Part shown: one piece after another, positions 1-9,494 of the stretch | How the letters are laid out: every line of letters begins with the position of its first letter | How positions within the stretch are numbered: the stretch's first letter is position 1 | Origin: Actinomadura sp. KC345 | Lineage (GTDB): Bacteria; Actinomycetota; Actinomycetes; Streptosporangiales; Streptosporangiaceae | Assembly (NCBI RefSeq): GCF_004348515.1 | Contig: NZ_SMKH01000016.1 | Span: 1 to 50,589 of the forward strand | Length of the DNA: 50,589 nt | Direction: 5' to 3' | Program-made: the position numbers and the translations under genes | The notes under the pieces: generated by a model | Database searches by the model: none | Seen by the model: only the letters and a program-made list of their open reading frames with translations | What the model was told of the DNA's origin: nothing

Positions 1-60
1 CTGCCCGCACACGGTGTTCCGGGAACGGGCGGGTGAAAGGGACCGGACTCGAACACACCG

Positions 61-232
61 GCTTCCGGCCGCTCCGATTTACCCCCCTCTTACAATTAAC
101 GGTCCCGTGACGAAGATATACATAGATCTTGCACAGCCGACTTGACCCTGCCCCGCCGAATTGTGGATTTTGGTGAATGGCTCCAATGCATTCACCCCGA
201 GATGTCCCGCAGATCGAGCATGGGAGAGCGAG
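61..232 (+). promoter_or_regulatory. Probable promoter region of the type II PKS operon
   Basis: This AT-richer leader precedes the first oxygenase. A TTGACC at 142-147 followed 16 nt later by TGGATT (164-169) is a plausible sigma-70-like pair, and a TATACA at 117-122 is a second possible -10. Two near matches to the ATCTTAC heptamer seen at 22237-22264 occur at 87-93 (CTCTTAC) and 126-132 (ATCTTGC), but they are not spaced by 11 bp, so a regulator site here is only a suggestion. No gene is visible from 1 to 232. Confidence 0.4.
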
Positions 233-1747
233 ATGGACACGTCCGTGATCATTGCCGGTGCCGGCCCCGCAGGGCTCACCCTGTCCGCCGAGTTGCGACT
301 GGCCGGAGTGGACGTCATTGTTCTGGAGAAACTACGGGAGCCGACCGGGCAGTCCCGCGGCCTGGGTTTCACCGGCCGGACCATGGAGGTGTTCGACCAG
401 CGCGGGCTCCTGCCGCTGCTTCCCGACCTCGAAACCAGCAATGTCGGGCATTACGGCGGCCTGGGCCTCGACTTCAGCGTGATCGAAGGCGCCCACTGGG
501 TGGGCAAGGACCTGCCGCAGGCGCGCACCGAGGAGATGCTGACCGAATGGGCCGTGGGCCTCGGCGCCGACATCAGGCGGGGCCACGAGGTCGTGGCGCT
601 GACCCAGGACGACCAGGGCGTGACCGCGGAGGTCGACGGGCCGGGCGGGCGGAGCCGGTTCTCCGCCCGGTACCTGGTGGGATGCGACGGCGGCCGCAGC
701 ACCGTGCGCAAGCTGGCGGGCTTCGACTTCCCCGGCCTGCCCGCGACGCTGGAGATGTTCATCGCCGATGTCAAGGGCGCCGACATCGAGCCGCGCTGGA
801 CCGGTGAGACCAGGCCCAACGGAATGGTCATGGCGGGCCCGCTGAGCGACGAGATCACCAGGATCGTCGTCTGCGAGAAGGACCATCCGCCGCCCGCCGA
901 ACGCCGGACCGAGCCCCCGAGCTTCGCGGAGGTGGCCGGCGGCTGGGAGCGCCTCACCGGCCAGGACATCAGCCACGGCACCGCCGCCTGGGTCACCTCG
1001 TTCGGCAACGCCACCCGGCAGGTGACCGAGTACCGCCGAGGGCGCGTCCTGCTGGCAGGCGACGCCGCCCACATCCACCTGCCGGCCGGCGGCCAGGGCA
1101 TGAACACCGGCATCCAGGACGCGATGAACCTGGGCTGGAAGCTCGCCGCCCAGGTGCACGGCACCGCGCCCGACGGGCTGCTGGACTCCTACCACACCGA
1201 GCGCCACCGAGTGGCGGAGCGGGTGCTCACCAACACGCGGGCACAGGGCCTTCTCTTCCTCAACGGGGACGAGATGCAGCCCCTGCGGGACGTCCTGACC
1301 GAGCTCATCCAGTACCCCGAGGTCAGCCGCCATCTGGTGGGAAGCGTCAGCGGGATCGACATCCGCTACGACATGGGGCCGGGCGACCACCCGCTGCTCG
1401 GCGCGCGGATGCGCCCCGGCGAAGAGATCCACGCCGACGGCGGGCGGACGAGGGTGGGCGATCTGCTGCACGCCGGCCGCGGCGTGCTGCTCGACCTGAC
1501 CGGAGACGCCGCCCTGCTCCGCGACGCCGCCGGCTGGGCCGACCGGGTGGACGTCGTGACGGGCGGTTCCCAGGCCGGGGGCGATCTGGCGGGCACCGAT
1601 GCCGTCCTCGTCCGTCCCGACGGCTATGTCGCGTGGGCGGCGCCGGGGTGCGGCCCGGTGGACCGCGCGCTGCGGCGCTGGTTCGGCGCGCCCGACGCGG
1701 GCCGCGCCGCCGGCCGCGCCACCGCGGACGCCCTCGCCCAGGGCTGA
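233..1747 (+). CDS. FAD-dependent aromatic polyketide oxygenase (PgaE/UrdE/JadH type)
   Basis: A 504-residue class A flavoprotein monooxygenase. It shows the N-terminal dinucleotide motif GAGPAG (about residues 9-14), the middle CDGGRSTVR segment and the GDAAHIHLPAGGQGMNTG motif that binds the FAD ribityl chain. The C-terminal thioredoxin-like part ends in RPDGYVAWAAPG, as in angucycline hydroxylases, which are usually about 490 residues long. Such enzymes hydroxylate C-12 and C-12b of prejadomycin-like intermediates using NADPH and O2. The ATG at 233 is chosen because GGGAG (222-226) lies 6 nt upstream; the frame stays open to 161 but lacks a site there. It is the first gene of the operon, 84 bp before the cyclase. 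The family is certain; the regiochemistry is inferred from gene order. Confidence 0.9.
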   Translation: MDTSVIIAGAGPAGLTLSAELRLAGVDVIVLEKLREPTGQSRGLGFTGRTMEVFDQRGLLPLLPDLETSNVGHYGGLGLDFSVIEGAHWVGKDLPQARTEEMLTEWAVGLGADIRRGHEVVALTQDDQGVTAEVDGPGGRSRFSARYLVGCDGGRSTVRKLAGFDFPGLPATLEMFIADVKGADIEPRWTGETRPNGMVMAGPLSDEITRIVVCEKDHPPPAERRTEPPSFAEVAGGWERLTGQDISHGTAAWVTSFGNATRQVTEYRRGRVLLAGDAAHIHLPAGGQGMNTGIQDAMNLGWKLAAQVHGTAPDGLLDSYHTERHRVAERVLTNTRAQGLLFLNGDEMQPLRDVLTELIQYPEVSRHLVGSVSGIDIRYDMGPGDHPLLGARMRPGEEIHADGGRTRVGDLLHAGRGVLLDLTGDAALLRDAAGWADRVDVVTGGSQAGGDLAGTDAVLVRPDGYVAWAAPGCGPVDRALRRWFGAPDAGRAAGRATADALAQG

Positions 1748-1831
1748 CCCTCGCGCCCAGCCCAGGCGAGCCCCAGTCACGGCCCAACGTCCGGCGGCGC
1801 GCCGGCACCTTGCGAAAGGGAGTGATTCAGC

Positions 1832-2170
1832 GTGCACAGCACCTTGATCGTGGCCCGGATGAAACCGGCTTCGGAAAACGATGTCGCGCGGCTTTTCCGC
1901 GATTTCGATACCACCGAGATGCCCGACATCATGGGAACGAGGCGACGCCAGCTCTTCAGTTTCCACGACCTGTACTTCCACCTTCAGGATTTCGACTCCG
2001 ACGACGGCGGCGCCGCGATCCAGAAGGCGAGTTCGCACCCGCTCTTCCAGGAGATCAGTGACGCCCTCAAGTCCTACATCGACCCCTACGACCCCGAAAC
2101 ATGGCGGTCCCCGAAGGACGCGATGGCGACACGGTTCTACGAATGGACCGATCGGAGGCCGAGGTCGTGA
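1832..2170 (+). CDS. Angucycline fourth-ring polyketide cyclase (JadI/LanF/UrdF/PgaF type)
   Basis: A 112-residue protein of the TcmI-like polyketide cyclase family. The opening [10 protein letters not shown], the central [20 protein letters not shown] stretch and the closing [13 protein letters not shown] are the hallmarks of the cyclases that close the angular fourth ring of benz[a]anthracene polyketides. Length and sequence match that subgroup closely, and this is the best single pointer to an angucycline product. It starts with GTG at 1832 behind GAAAGGGAG (1814-1822). Its TGA overlaps the GTG of KS-alpha (GTGA), which indicates translational coupling. It presumably acts on the ACP-bound or released chain after the C-9 ketoreductase and the aromatase. 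Confidence 0.93.
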   Translation: MHSTLIVARMKPASENDVARLFRDFDTTEMPDIMGTRRRQLFSFHDLYFHLQDFDSDDGGAAIQKASSHPLFQEISDALKSYIDPYDPETWRSPKDAMATRFYEWTDRRPRS

Positions 2171-3435
2171 CCAGACGGGCTGTCATCACCGGCATGGGAG
2201 TGCTGGCGCCCGGCGGAACCGGCGTCAAGGACTTCTGGAGCCTGCTGACCGAGGGGCGGACGGCGACCCGCGGCATCACGTTCTTCGACCCGGAGCCGTA
2301 CCGGTCGCGGATCGCGGCCGAGATCGATTTCGATCCCGCGGCGCACGGGCTGCGTCCCCAGGAGATCCGCCGGATGGACCGCGCGGCGCAACTCGCCGTG
2401 GTGGCCACGCGGGAGGCCGTGGCGCACGCCGGCCTGGATCCCCGGGACGATCCCTGCCGCACCGGTGTGTCGATCGGCAGCGCGGTCGGCGCCACCATGG
2501 GACTCGACCGGGAGTACTGCGTGGTCAGCGACGGCGGCCGGCTGGATCCGGTCGATCACCGCTACGCGCCAACGCACCTGTACGACTACTTCGTGCCGAG
2601 CTCGTTCGCCGCCGAGGTCGCCTGGGCGGTCGGCGCGGAAGGGCCGGCCACGGTCGTGTCGACCGGCTGCACCTCCGGTATCGACGCGGTGGGCCACGCC
2701 GAGGAGCTCATCGCCGAGGGCTCGGTGGACGCGATGGTCTGCGGCGCCACGGACGCGCCGATCTCGCCGATCACCATGGCCTGCTTCGACGCGATCAAGG
2801 CGACCTCACCGCGCAACGACGACGCCGGGCGGGCCTCGCGGCCGTTCGACCGGACCCGCAACGGCTTCGTGCTGGGTGAGGGCGCCGCCGTGTTCGTGCT
2901 GGAGGAGAGGGAGCGGGCCCGGCGGCGCGGCGCGCCGGTGATCGCGGAGGTCGCGGGTTTCGCGACCCGCTGCAACGCCTTCCACATGACGGGCCTGCGC
3001 CCGGACGGGCGGGAGATGGCCGAGGCCATCCGCGTCGCGATGGACGAGGCGCGGGTCGCCCCGGAGGACGTCGACTACGTCAACGCGCACGGCTCGGGCA
3101 CCAAGCAGAACGACAGGCACGAGACCGCGGCGTTCAAGCGCGCCCTCGGCGACCGCGCCCGCCGTGTCCCGATCAGCTCCATCAAGTCGATGATCGGCCA
3201 TTCGCTGGGCGCGATCGGGTCGCTGGAGATCGCCGCGTCGGCGCTGGCCATCGAGCACGACGTGGTGCCGCCGACGGCGAACCTGCACCATCCCGACCCC
3301 GAGTGCGACCTGGATTACGTGCCGCTGACCGCCCGCGACGTGCCCACCGGCACGGTGCTCACCGTGGGAAGCGGGTTCGGCGGCTTCCAGAGCGCCATGG
3401 TGCTGCGGGCGCCACGCGGGAGGGACGGCGCATGA
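2167..3435 (+). CDS. Type II PKS ketosynthase alpha (KS-alpha)
   Basis: A 422-residue beta-ketoacyl synthase that forms the minimal PKS with the next gene and the ACP, condensing malonyl units. The active-site Cys is residue 168 in STGCTSG. The downstream [11 protein letters not shown] and [12 protein letters not shown] motifs carry the two catalytic histidines. The length is normal for the family. I take the GTG at 2167 ([11 protein letters not shown]) rather than upstream options because it overlaps the preceding stop in the coupling arrangement usual for these operons. The stop overlaps the CLF start (ATGA, 3432-3435), as expected for a 1:1 heterodimer. No separate KSIII or loading acyltransferase is present in the cluster, so an acetate starter from malonyl decarboxylation is likely. 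Confidence 0.97.
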   Translation: MTRRAVITGMGVLAPGGTGVKDFWSLLTEGRTATRGITFFDPEPYRSRIAAEIDFDPAAHGLRPQEIRRMDRAAQLAVVATREAVAHAGLDPRDDPCRTGVSIGSAVGATMGLDREYCVVSDGGRLDPVDHRYAPTHLYDYFVPSSFAAEVAWAVGAEGPATVVSTGCTSGIDAVGHAEELIAEGSVDAMVCGATDAPISPITMACFDAIKATSPRNDDAGRASRPFDRTRNGFVLGEGAAVFVLEERERARRRGAPVIAEVAGFATRCNAFHMTGLRPDGREMAEAIRVAMDEARVAPEDVDYVNAHGSGTKQNDRHETAAFKRALGDRARRVPISSIKSMIGHSLGAIGSLEIAASALAIEHDVVPPTANLHHPDPECDLDYVPLTARDVPTGTVLTVGSGFGGFQSAMVLRAPRGRDGA

Positions 3436-4700
3436 CCGGGACGACACTCGTGACCGGCGTCGGGGTGACCGCGCCCACGGGCCTCGGCACGGCGGACCAC
3501 TGGACCGCGACCTGCCGGGGACGTGCCGCCATCGACCGCGTCACCAGGTTCGATCCGGAGCGGTACCCGGCGCGGCTGGCCGGCGAGGTGCCCGGCTTCA
3601 CGGCCGAGGAGCACCTGCCGAGCAGGCTGATCCCGCAGACCGACCACATGACCCGGCTCGCGCTCGTGGCCGCGGACTGGGCGCTGGCCGACGCGGAGGT
3701 GTCCCGGGAGCGGCTGGGCGAGTTCGACGTCGGCGTGGTCACGGCGAGTTCGTCGGGCGGCTTCGAGTTCGGCGAGGGCGAGCTGCGGAACCTGTGGAGC
3801 AAGGGGGGCCAGTACGTCAGCGCGTACCAGTCTTACGCCTGGTTCTACGCGGTCAACACCGGCCAGATCTCCATCCGCCACGGCCTGCGCGGACCGGGCG
3901 GCGTGCTGGTGAGCGACCAGGCCGGCGGGCTGGACGCCGTCGCCCAGGCCCGGCGGAGGATCCGCAAGGGGGCCAGGCTGATCGTCTCGGGCGGCGTCGA
4001 CGCCTCGCTCTGCTCCTGGGGCTGGGCGGCCCTGCTGACCTGCGGGCGGCTCAGCGCCGCCGACGACCCCGAGCGCGCCTACCTGCCCTTCGATCCCCGG
4101 GCGTGCGGCCATGTGCCGGGCGAGGGAGGGGCCCTGCTCGTCCTTGAGGACGCCGCTTCGGCACGCGAGCGCGGTGTGTCCGGCTGGTACGGCGAGATCG
4201 CGGGGTACGGGGCCACGTTCGACCCGCGGCCCGGCAGCGACCGGGAGCCCGGCCTGCGCAATGCCATCCGGCTGGCGCTGGAGGACGCGCGGACCGAACC
4301 CGGCGAGATCGACGTGGTGTTCGCCGACGCCGCCGCGACGCCGGAGCTCGACCGCGTCGAGGCCGAGGCGATCGCCGCGGTCCTGGGACCGCGCGCGGTG
4401 CCGGTCACCGCGCCCAAGACGATGACCGGGCGGCTCAACTCGGGCGCCGGCCCCCTGGACCTGGTCACCGCGCTGCTGGCGATCCGCGACGGGCTGGTCC
4501 CCCCGACCGCCAACGTCGCACCGGATCCCGGATACCCGATCGACCTGGTCGTCGGCGAGCCGCGGCGGCAGGCCCTGCGCACCGCGCTGGTGCTGGCGCG
4601 CGGACACGGCGGGTTCAACTCCGCCGTGGTCGTCCGCGCACCTGAGCCGGGCCACGCGCGCCCGCCGGCCCCGCCAGGGGAACCGGCCGGCCCGCCGTGA
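3432..4700 (+). CDS. Type II PKS chain length factor (KS-beta, CLF)
   Basis: A 422-residue ketosynthase homologue in which the nucleophilic Cys is replaced by Gln (residue 163, in SDQAGG), the diagnostic change of a chain length factor. It pairs with KS-alpha, decarboxylates malonyl-ACP to prime the enzyme and sets chain length. Angucycline homologues make decaketides; that this one also does is inferred from the partner cyclases. The ATG at 3432 overlaps the KS-alpha stop. The C-terminus ends in a Pro-rich tail ([12 protein letters not shown]), and 58 bp follow before the ACP. Confidence 0.96.
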   Translation: MTGTTLVTGVGVTAPTGLGTADHWTATCRGRAAIDRVTRFDPERYPARLAGEVPGFTAEEHLPSRLIPQTDHMTRLALVAADWALADAEVSRERLGEFDVGVVTASSSGGFEFGEGELRNLWSKGGQYVSAYQSYAWFYAVNTGQISIRHGLRGPGGVLVSDQAGGLDAVAQARRRIRKGARLIVSGGVDASLCSWGWAALLTCGRLSAADDPERAYLPFDPRACGHVPGEGGALLVLEDAASARERGVSGWYGEIAGYGATFDPRPGSDREPGLRNAIRLALEDARTEPGEIDVVFADAAATPELDRVEAEAIAAVLGPRAVPVTAPKTMTGRLNSGAGPLDLVTALLAIRDGLVPPTANVAPDPGYPIDLVVGEPRRQALRTALVLARGHGGFNSAVVVRAPEPGHARPPAPPGEPAGPP

Positions 4701-4758
4701 CCCGTTCACCACGGCTCCCCTGCTCACCATGACCCCTCACCGAAAGGAGAAGGCGGAG

Positions 4759-5028
4759 ATGAACCAGGCGGAATTCAAGATCGACGATCTCCGGCGCGTG
4801 CTGACCGAGGCCGCCGGCATTCCCGAGGAGGTGGATCTGGAGGGCGACATTCTCGACATGGAGTTCGACGTCCTCGGCTACGACTCGCTGGCCCTCCAGG
4901 AGACGGGCAGCCGCGTCGAGCGCGCGTACGGCATCGAGCTGGAGGACGAGGCGATCGTCGACGCCAGGACTCCCCGCGAGTTCCTGTCGACGGTCAACAC
5001 GCGGCTCGCGGACATGGACGCGGGCTAG
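4759..5028 (+). CDS. Type II PKS acyl carrier protein
   Basis: An 89-residue acidic carrier protein. The phosphopantetheine attachment site is Ser43 in GYDSLAL. It tethers the growing poly-beta-keto chain for the ketosynthase pair and the tailoring enzymes. The ATG at 4759 is chosen over an in-frame ATG at 4729 because AAGGAG (4744-4749) lies 9 nt upstream and because family members start at this point. No phosphopantetheinyl transferase is present in the window, so activation must rely on one encoded elsewhere. Confidence 0.96.
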   Translation: MNQAEFKIDDLRRVLTEAAGIPEEVDLEGDILDMEFDVLGYDSLALQETGSRVERAYGIELEDEAIVDARTPREFLSTVNTRLADMDAG

Positions 5029-5057
5029 CGACCGGCCCACCGATTGGAGAGAGGGCA

Positions 5058-5873
5058 ATGTCGGACAACGGCAAGTCAGGCAACGGCAAGTCGGGCAACG
5101 GCAAGCGGGTCGCCCTGGTCACCGGGGCCACCAGCGGAATCGGGCTCGCGATCGCGCGGACCCTGGGGGCGGCCGGGCACCGGGTGTTCATCTGCTCGCG
5201 GACCCCCGAGAACGTCGAGGCGACGGTCAAGCTCCTGCGGGACGAGGGCCACGAGGTGGACGGGGCGGCGTGCGACGTGCGCTCCCGCGACGACGCCGAG
5301 GCGTTCGCGCGGGCCGCCGTGGAGCGGTTCGGACCGGTCGACGTGCTGGTCAACAACGCCGGCCGCAGCGGCGGCGGGCCCACCGCCGACCTCACCGACG
5401 AGCTCTGGGAGGACGTCATCGACACCAACCTCAACAGCGTGTTCCTCATGACGAGGGCGGTGCTGAACCAGGGCGGCATGCGGAACGGCGACCGCGGGCG
5501 CATCGTCAACATCGCCTCGACCGCCGGGAAGCAGGGCGTGGTCCTGGGCGCCCCGTACTCGGCGTCCAAGCACGGCGTCGTCGGCTTCACCAAGGCGCTC
5601 GGCAACGAGCTCGCCAAGACCGGCATCACCGTCAACGCGGTCTGCCCCGGCTACGTCGAGACACCGCTGGCGGAGGGCGTCCGCCGCGGCTACGCCGCCG
5701 CCTGGGGCGCCTCCGAGGAGGAGGTCCTGGAGAAGTTCCAGGCCAAGATCCCGCTGGGCCGGTACTCCACGCCCGAGGAGGTCGCCGGCATGGTCGGCTA
5801 CCTGGTCTCCGACGGCACCGACGCGGTCACCGCGCAGGCCATCAACGTCTGCGGCGGGCTCGGCAACTTCTGA
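5058..5873 (+). CDS. Type II polyketide C-9 ketoreductase (ActIII/PgaD type)
   Basis: A 271-residue short-chain dehydrogenase. It has the NADPH motif TGATSGIG, the NNAG motif, the catalytic Ser in NIASTAG and the YSASK catalytic Tyr-Lys. The family reduces the C-9 carbonyl of the nascent chain and so directs first-ring closure. The C-terminus CGGLGNF is typical of aromatic polyketide reductases. The ATG at 5058 follows GGAGAG. The N-terminus is unusual: three near-identical 15-bp units (5067-5111) give a hydrophilic NGKSGNGKSGNGK extension before the Rossmann fold. It lies 29 bp after the ACP within the core operon. Confidence 0.95.
   Translation: MSDNGKSGNGKSGNGKRVALVTGATSGIGLAIARTLGAAGHRVFICSRTPENVEATVKLLRDEGHEVDGAACDVRSRDDAEAFARAAVERFGPVDVLVNNAGRSGGGPTADLTDELWEDVIDTNLNSVFLMTRAVLNQGGMRNGDRGRIVNIASTAGKQGVVLGAPYSASKHGVVGFTKALGNELAKTGITVNAVCPGYVETPLAEGVRRGYAAAWGASEEEVLEKFQAKIPLGRYSTPEEVAGMVGYLVSDGTDAVTAQAINVCGGLGNF
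5067..5111 (+). repeat. 15-bp tandem repeat inside the ketoreductase 5' end
   Basis: Three copies of a unit close to AACGGCAAGTCAGGC start at 5067, 5082 and 5097; the third diverges after AACGGCAAG. The repeat is in frame and encodes NGKSG units. It probably arose by slippage and varies the length of a disordered N-terminal tail. Confidence 0.8.
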
Positions 5874-5941
5874 ACGGGCGGCGGGCCCGGCAGCGGCCCG
5901 CGGCCCCCACGCAACCGTACGCAGGAAGGGAGACGACAGTC

Positions 5942-6892
5942 ATGGCACCACCGGACACGCGCGAGGTGGAGCACGAGATCACGGTGCGCGCGCCGGCCTC
6001 GGAGGTCTACCGGCTGATCGCCGAGGTGGAGAACTGGCCGCGCATCTTCCCCCCGACCGTCTACGTCGACCCCGAGGAGCGCGACGGCCGGGACGAGCGG
6101 ATCCGGATCTGGGCCACCGCCAACGGGGAGGCCAAGAACTGGACCTCCCGCCGGCGGCTCGACCCGGACGCGCTGCGCATCGACTTCCGCCAGGAGGTCT
6201 CCAGGCCGCCGGTCGCGGCGATGGGGGGCTCCTGGGTGGTCGAGCCGTCCTCCGGCGGCGGCGCGCCGGAGACCCGGGTACGGCTGCTGCACGACTACCG
6301 CGCCGAGGACGACGACCCCGAGAAGCTCGCGTGGATCGACCGGGCGGTGGACGGCAACAGCCACGCCGAGCTCTCCGCCCTCAAGGCCCACGCCGAACTG
6401 GAGCCGGAAGGAGGCGGGCTGCTGACCTTCAGCGACGACGTCTGGGTCGACGGGCGGGCCGCGGACGTCTACGACTTCCTCAACGAGGCGCAGCACTGGC
6501 CTCGGCGGCTGCCGCACGTGGAGGACGTGTCCCTGGAGGAGGAGACTCCGGGCCAGCAGCTGCTCACGATGGACACCAGGACCAAGGACGGCTCGGTGCA
6601 CTCGACCACCTCCGTCCGGGTGTGCATGCCCTACACCCGGATCGTCTACAAGCAGATCCACGTTCCCCCGCTGATGACGCTGCACACCGGGGAATGGGAG
6701 CTGATCCCGGACGACGGCGGTGTGCGGGTCGTCTCCTGGCACACCGTGAAGATCAACGAGGCGAACATCACGACGGTCCTCGGCGGCGGGGCGGGCCTGC
6801 CCGACGCCCGCGACTACGTCCGCGGCGCTCTCAGCGCCAACAGCCTGACCACGCTGCGGCACGCCAAGGACCACGCGGAGCGGCGGAGCTGA
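5942..6892 (+). CDS. Didomain aromatase/cyclase (PgaL/ActVII type)
   Basis: A 316-residue protein with two SRPBCC/START-like domains (about residues 8-150 and 160-305). The first begins EHEITVRAPASEVYRLIAEVENWPRIFP and the second FSDDVWVDGRAADVYDFLNEAQHWPRRLP when read in pieces, so the two share the same helix-grip opening. Didomain members aromatise the first ring of C-9-reduced chains, matching the ketoreductase just upstream. The ATG at 5942 follows AGGAAGGGAG. The next oxygenase starts 6 bp after the stop, so the two are probably co-translated. Confidence 0.93.
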   Translation: MAPPDTREVEHEITVRAPASEVYRLIAEVENWPRIFPPTVYVDPEERDGRDERIRIWATANGEAKNWTSRRRLDPDALRIDFRQEVSRPPVAAMGGSWVVEPSSGGGAPETRVRLLHDYRAEDDDPEKLAWIDRAVDGNSHAELSALKAHAELEPEGGGLLTFSDDVWVDGRAADVYDFLNEAQHWPRRLPHVEDVSLEEETPGQQLLTMDTRTKDGSVHSTTSVRVCMPYTRIVYKQIHVPPLMTLHTGEWELIPDDGGVRVVSWHTVKINEANITTVLGGGAGLPDARDYVRGALSANSLTTLRHAKDHAERRS

Positions 6893-6898
6893 CCGGCC

Positions 6899-8401
6899 AT
6901 GCCCGAGAAGGCGTCAGGGACGGATCCGGCCACCCGGGTCATCGTCGTCGGTGCGGGACCGGTCGGGCTGATGCTGGCCGGAGAGCTCCGGCTCGGTGGC
7001 GCCGAGGTCGTGGTCCTGGAACGGCTGCGGGAACCGACCGGGGAGTCGAGGGCCTCGCAGCTCAACTCCCGCACGATGGAGGTCCTCGACCAGCGAGGGC
7101 TGGTCGAGGCGCTGGGCGGGACGGAGCCCACCGGCCGGGGGCACTTCGGCGGTCTCGCGCTGGACGCGAGCCGGCTGCCCGGCCGGTACCCCGGCTACTG
7201 GAAGATCCCGCAGTTCCGCACCGAGGCGACGCTCCGGGCGTGGGCGTCCGGGCTGGGCGCCGACATCCGGTTCGGCCAGGAGGTGCGGGAGCTCGCGTCC
7301 GGCGACGACGGGGTCGAGGTCACCGCCGACGGCGCCGGCGGCCCGCTGCGGGTGTCCGGGGCCTACCTGGCCGGCTGCGACGGAGCGGACAGCACCGTGC
7401 GGCGGCTGGCCGGGATGGGGATGCGGGGCACCGCCGCCTCCCGCGAACTGCTGCGCGCGGACGTGGCCGGCCTGGAGATACCCGACCGGCGCTTCGAACG
7501 CTTCGAGAACGGCCTGGCCATCGCCGCGCGCCGCGGCGACGGCGTCACCCGGGTGATGCTGCACGAGTTCGGCCGCCCGGCCGCCCGCCGCGACGGCTCC
7601 CCGGAATTCGCCGAGGTCGTGTCCGGCTGGGCGCGGATCACCGGCGAGGACATCTCCACCGGCACGCCGATCTGGGTGGACGCGTTCGACGACGCCAGCC
7701 TCCAGGCCGCGCGCTACCGCGAGGGAAGGGTCCTGCTCACCGGGGACTCCGCGCACATCCAGCTTCCGGCCGGCGGCCAGGCGCTCAACCTGGGGCTCCA
7801 GGACGCCGCCAACCTCGGCTGGAAGCTGGCCGCGCAGGCCCGCGGCCGGGCCCCGGCCGGCCTGCTGGACACCTACCACGACGAGCGCCACCCGGTGGGC
7901 GAGCGGGTGCTGGCCAACGTCCGCGCGCAGGCGCACCTGCTGCTCGGCGGCCCGGAGGTGGAGCCCGTGCGCGCGGTGATGCGCGAGATGCTGGCGCTCC
8001 CGGAGTGCAACGACCGGCTGGCCGCCATGGTCGGCGGGCTGGACGTCCGCTACGAGGACGGCGGCCACCGCCTCGGCGGCGAGCGCATGCCGCACTGCGA
8101 TCTCGTGGCCGGTCCGGAGCACACCAGCACCACCCGGCTGCTGCATCCCGCCAAGGGCGTCCTGCTCGACCTGGGCGGCGGGGGCGCGTCCCCGGGCGCC
8201 CCGGACTCGCCGGGGGCGGTGGCGGCGCCGTGGAGTGATCGCGTCCGGATCGTGCACGCCAAGGCCGGTCCGGACGGGCCGCTGGGCGATGTCGGCGCCG
8301 TGCTGCTGCGCCCGGACGGGCACGTCGCCTGGACGGCACCGGGCGGAGACGGCCTGCGCGCCGCGCTGAACCGCTGGTTCGGGCCGCCCTCGACGCCATG
8401 A
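6899..8401 (+). CDS. Second FAD-dependent polyketide oxygenase (PgaM/UrdM oxygenase-domain type)
   Basis: A 500-residue flavoprotein hydroxylase, clearly paralogous to the first gene of the cluster. It has GAGPVG near the N-terminus, CDGADSTVRR in the middle and GDSAHIQLPAGGQALNLGLQD near residue 285. In gaudimycin-type and urdamycin-type clusters the oxygenase after the aromatase is fused to a C-terminal SDR reductase. Here no SDR domain follows, and a stand-alone SDR occurs at 21384-22145. The start is the ATG at 6899 with GGCGGAG inside the end of the preceding gene. It probably performs the second ring oxidation (C-12b, or the Baeyer-Villiger-type step of related enzymes); the exact reaction is not determinable here. 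Confidence 0.88.
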   Translation: MPEKASGTDPATRVIVVGAGPVGLMLAGELRLGGAEVVVLERLREPTGESRASQLNSRTMEVLDQRGLVEALGGTEPTGRGHFGGLALDASRLPGRYPGYWKIPQFRTEATLRAWASGLGADIRFGQEVRELASGDDGVEVTADGAGGPLRVSGAYLAGCDGADSTVRRLAGMGMRGTAASRELLRADVAGLEIPDRRFERFENGLAIAARRGDGVTRVMLHEFGRPAARRDGSPEFAEVVSGWARITGEDISTGTPIWVDAFDDASLQAARYREGRVLLTGDSAHIQLPAGGQALNLGLQDAANLGWKLAAQARGRAPAGLLDTYHDERHPVGERVLANVRAQAHLLLGGPEVEPVRAVMREMLALPECNDRLAAMVGGLDVRYEDGGHRLGGERMPHCDLVAGPEHTSTTRLLHPAKGVLLDLGGGGASPGAPDSPGAVAAPWSDRVRIVHAKAGPDGPLGDVGAVLLRPDGHVAWTAPGGDGLRAALNRWFGPPSTP

Positions 8402-8429
8402 CCCCCCGATGAGACACCGGAGTTCACCA

Positions 8430-9494
8430 ATGAAGGCACTTGTACTGTCCGGGGGGAAGGGAACGCGGCTGCGCCCCTTCTCCCATTCCCTGGCCAAGCA
8501 GCTCGTGCCGGTCGCCGGCAAGCCGGTCCTGGTCCACGTCCTGGAGAGGATCCGGGACATCGGCGTCCGGGAGGTCGGCATCATCGTCGGCGACAACGCC
8601 GAAGAGATCAGGGAGCTGCTCGGCGACGGGTCCGCCATGGGCCTGGACATCGCCTACCTCCACCAGGAGGCCCCGCTCGGCCTGGCGCACTGCGTGGCCG
8701 TCGCGGCCGACTTCCTCGGCGACGACGACTTCGTCATGTACCTCGGCGACAACGTCCTGCCGGACGGCATCGAGACCGCCGCCCGCGACTTCGCCGAGCG
8801 CAGGCCCGACGGGCTCGTTCTGGTCACCAAGGTGGCCGACCCCTCGCAGTACGGCATCGCCGAGCTCGGCGCGGACGGCTCCGTGCGGGCCCTGGTGGAG
8901 AAGCCCGCCCGGCCGCGCAGCGACCTGGCGATCATCGGGGTCTACTTCCTGACCGCGGCCGTGCACGACGCCGTCCGGGCGATCCGGCCGAGCCGGCGCG
9001 GCGAGCTGGAGATCACCGACGCGCTGCAGCACATGGTCGACGAGGGCAGGCCGGTCAGCGTCCAGGAGTACGCCGGCTACTGGGCCGACGTCGGCAGCAT
9101 CGACGTCCTGCTGGACTGCAACCGGACGCTGCTGGAACGCCTGGTTCCCGAGGTCCGGGGGCGGATCGACGCGGCGAGCGGCGTGGACGGGCCGGTGGTG
9201 GTCGAGGCGGGGGCCGAGGTCACCCGCTCCCGCCTCCGGGGCCCGCTCATCGTCGGGTCGGGAACGGTCGTCAGCGACAGCACCATCGGGCCGAACGTGG
9301 TGGTGGGCCGCGGCTGCGCCGTGCAGGACGCCGCGCTGGAGGAGTCCCTCCTGCTCGACGGGGGGAACGTGCGCGGTGTCCGCGGGCTGAGCGGCTCCAT
9401 CATCGGCCGCGGCGCGGAGGTGACGGCCCCGCGCGGCGGGCGGGGCACACGCCTGGTCATCGGCGACCACTCGCGGGCGGAGGTGGCGGCATGA
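8430..9494 (+). CDS. Glucose-1-phosphate thymidylyltransferase (long, StrD/LanG type)
   Basis: A 354-residue nucleotidyltransferase that makes dTDP-glucose from glucose 1-phosphate and dTTP. The N-terminal LSGGKGTRLRP motif binds the nucleotide, and GDN in YLGDNVLP carries the metal-binding Asp. Residues from about 240 onward form a left-handed beta-helix-like hexapeptide region, as in the roughly 355-residue enzymes of antibiotic clusters and unlike the 290-residue RmlA of primary metabolism. The ATG at 8430 follows CCGGAG at 8418-8422. Its stop overlaps the start of the next sugar gene (ATGA). It opens the deoxysugar supply for the glycosyltransferase at 18750-20063. Confidence 0.93.
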   Translation: MKALVLSGGKGTRLRPFSHSLAKQLVPVAGKPVLVHVLERIRDIGVREVGIIVGDNAEEIRELLGDGSAMGLDIAYLHQEAPLGLAHCVAVAADFLGDDDFVMYLGDNVLPDGIETAARDFAERRPDGLVLVTKVADPSQYGIAELGADGSVRALVEKPARPRSDLAIIGVYFLTAAVHDAVRAIRPSRRGELEITDALQHMVDEGRPVSVQEYAGYWADVGSIDVLLDCNRTLLERLVPEVRGRIDAASGVDGPVVVEAGAEVTRSRLRGPLIVGSGTVVSDSTIGPNVVVGRGCAVQDAALEESLLLDGGNVRGVRGLSGSIIGRGAEVTAPRGGRGTRLVIGDHSRAEVAA

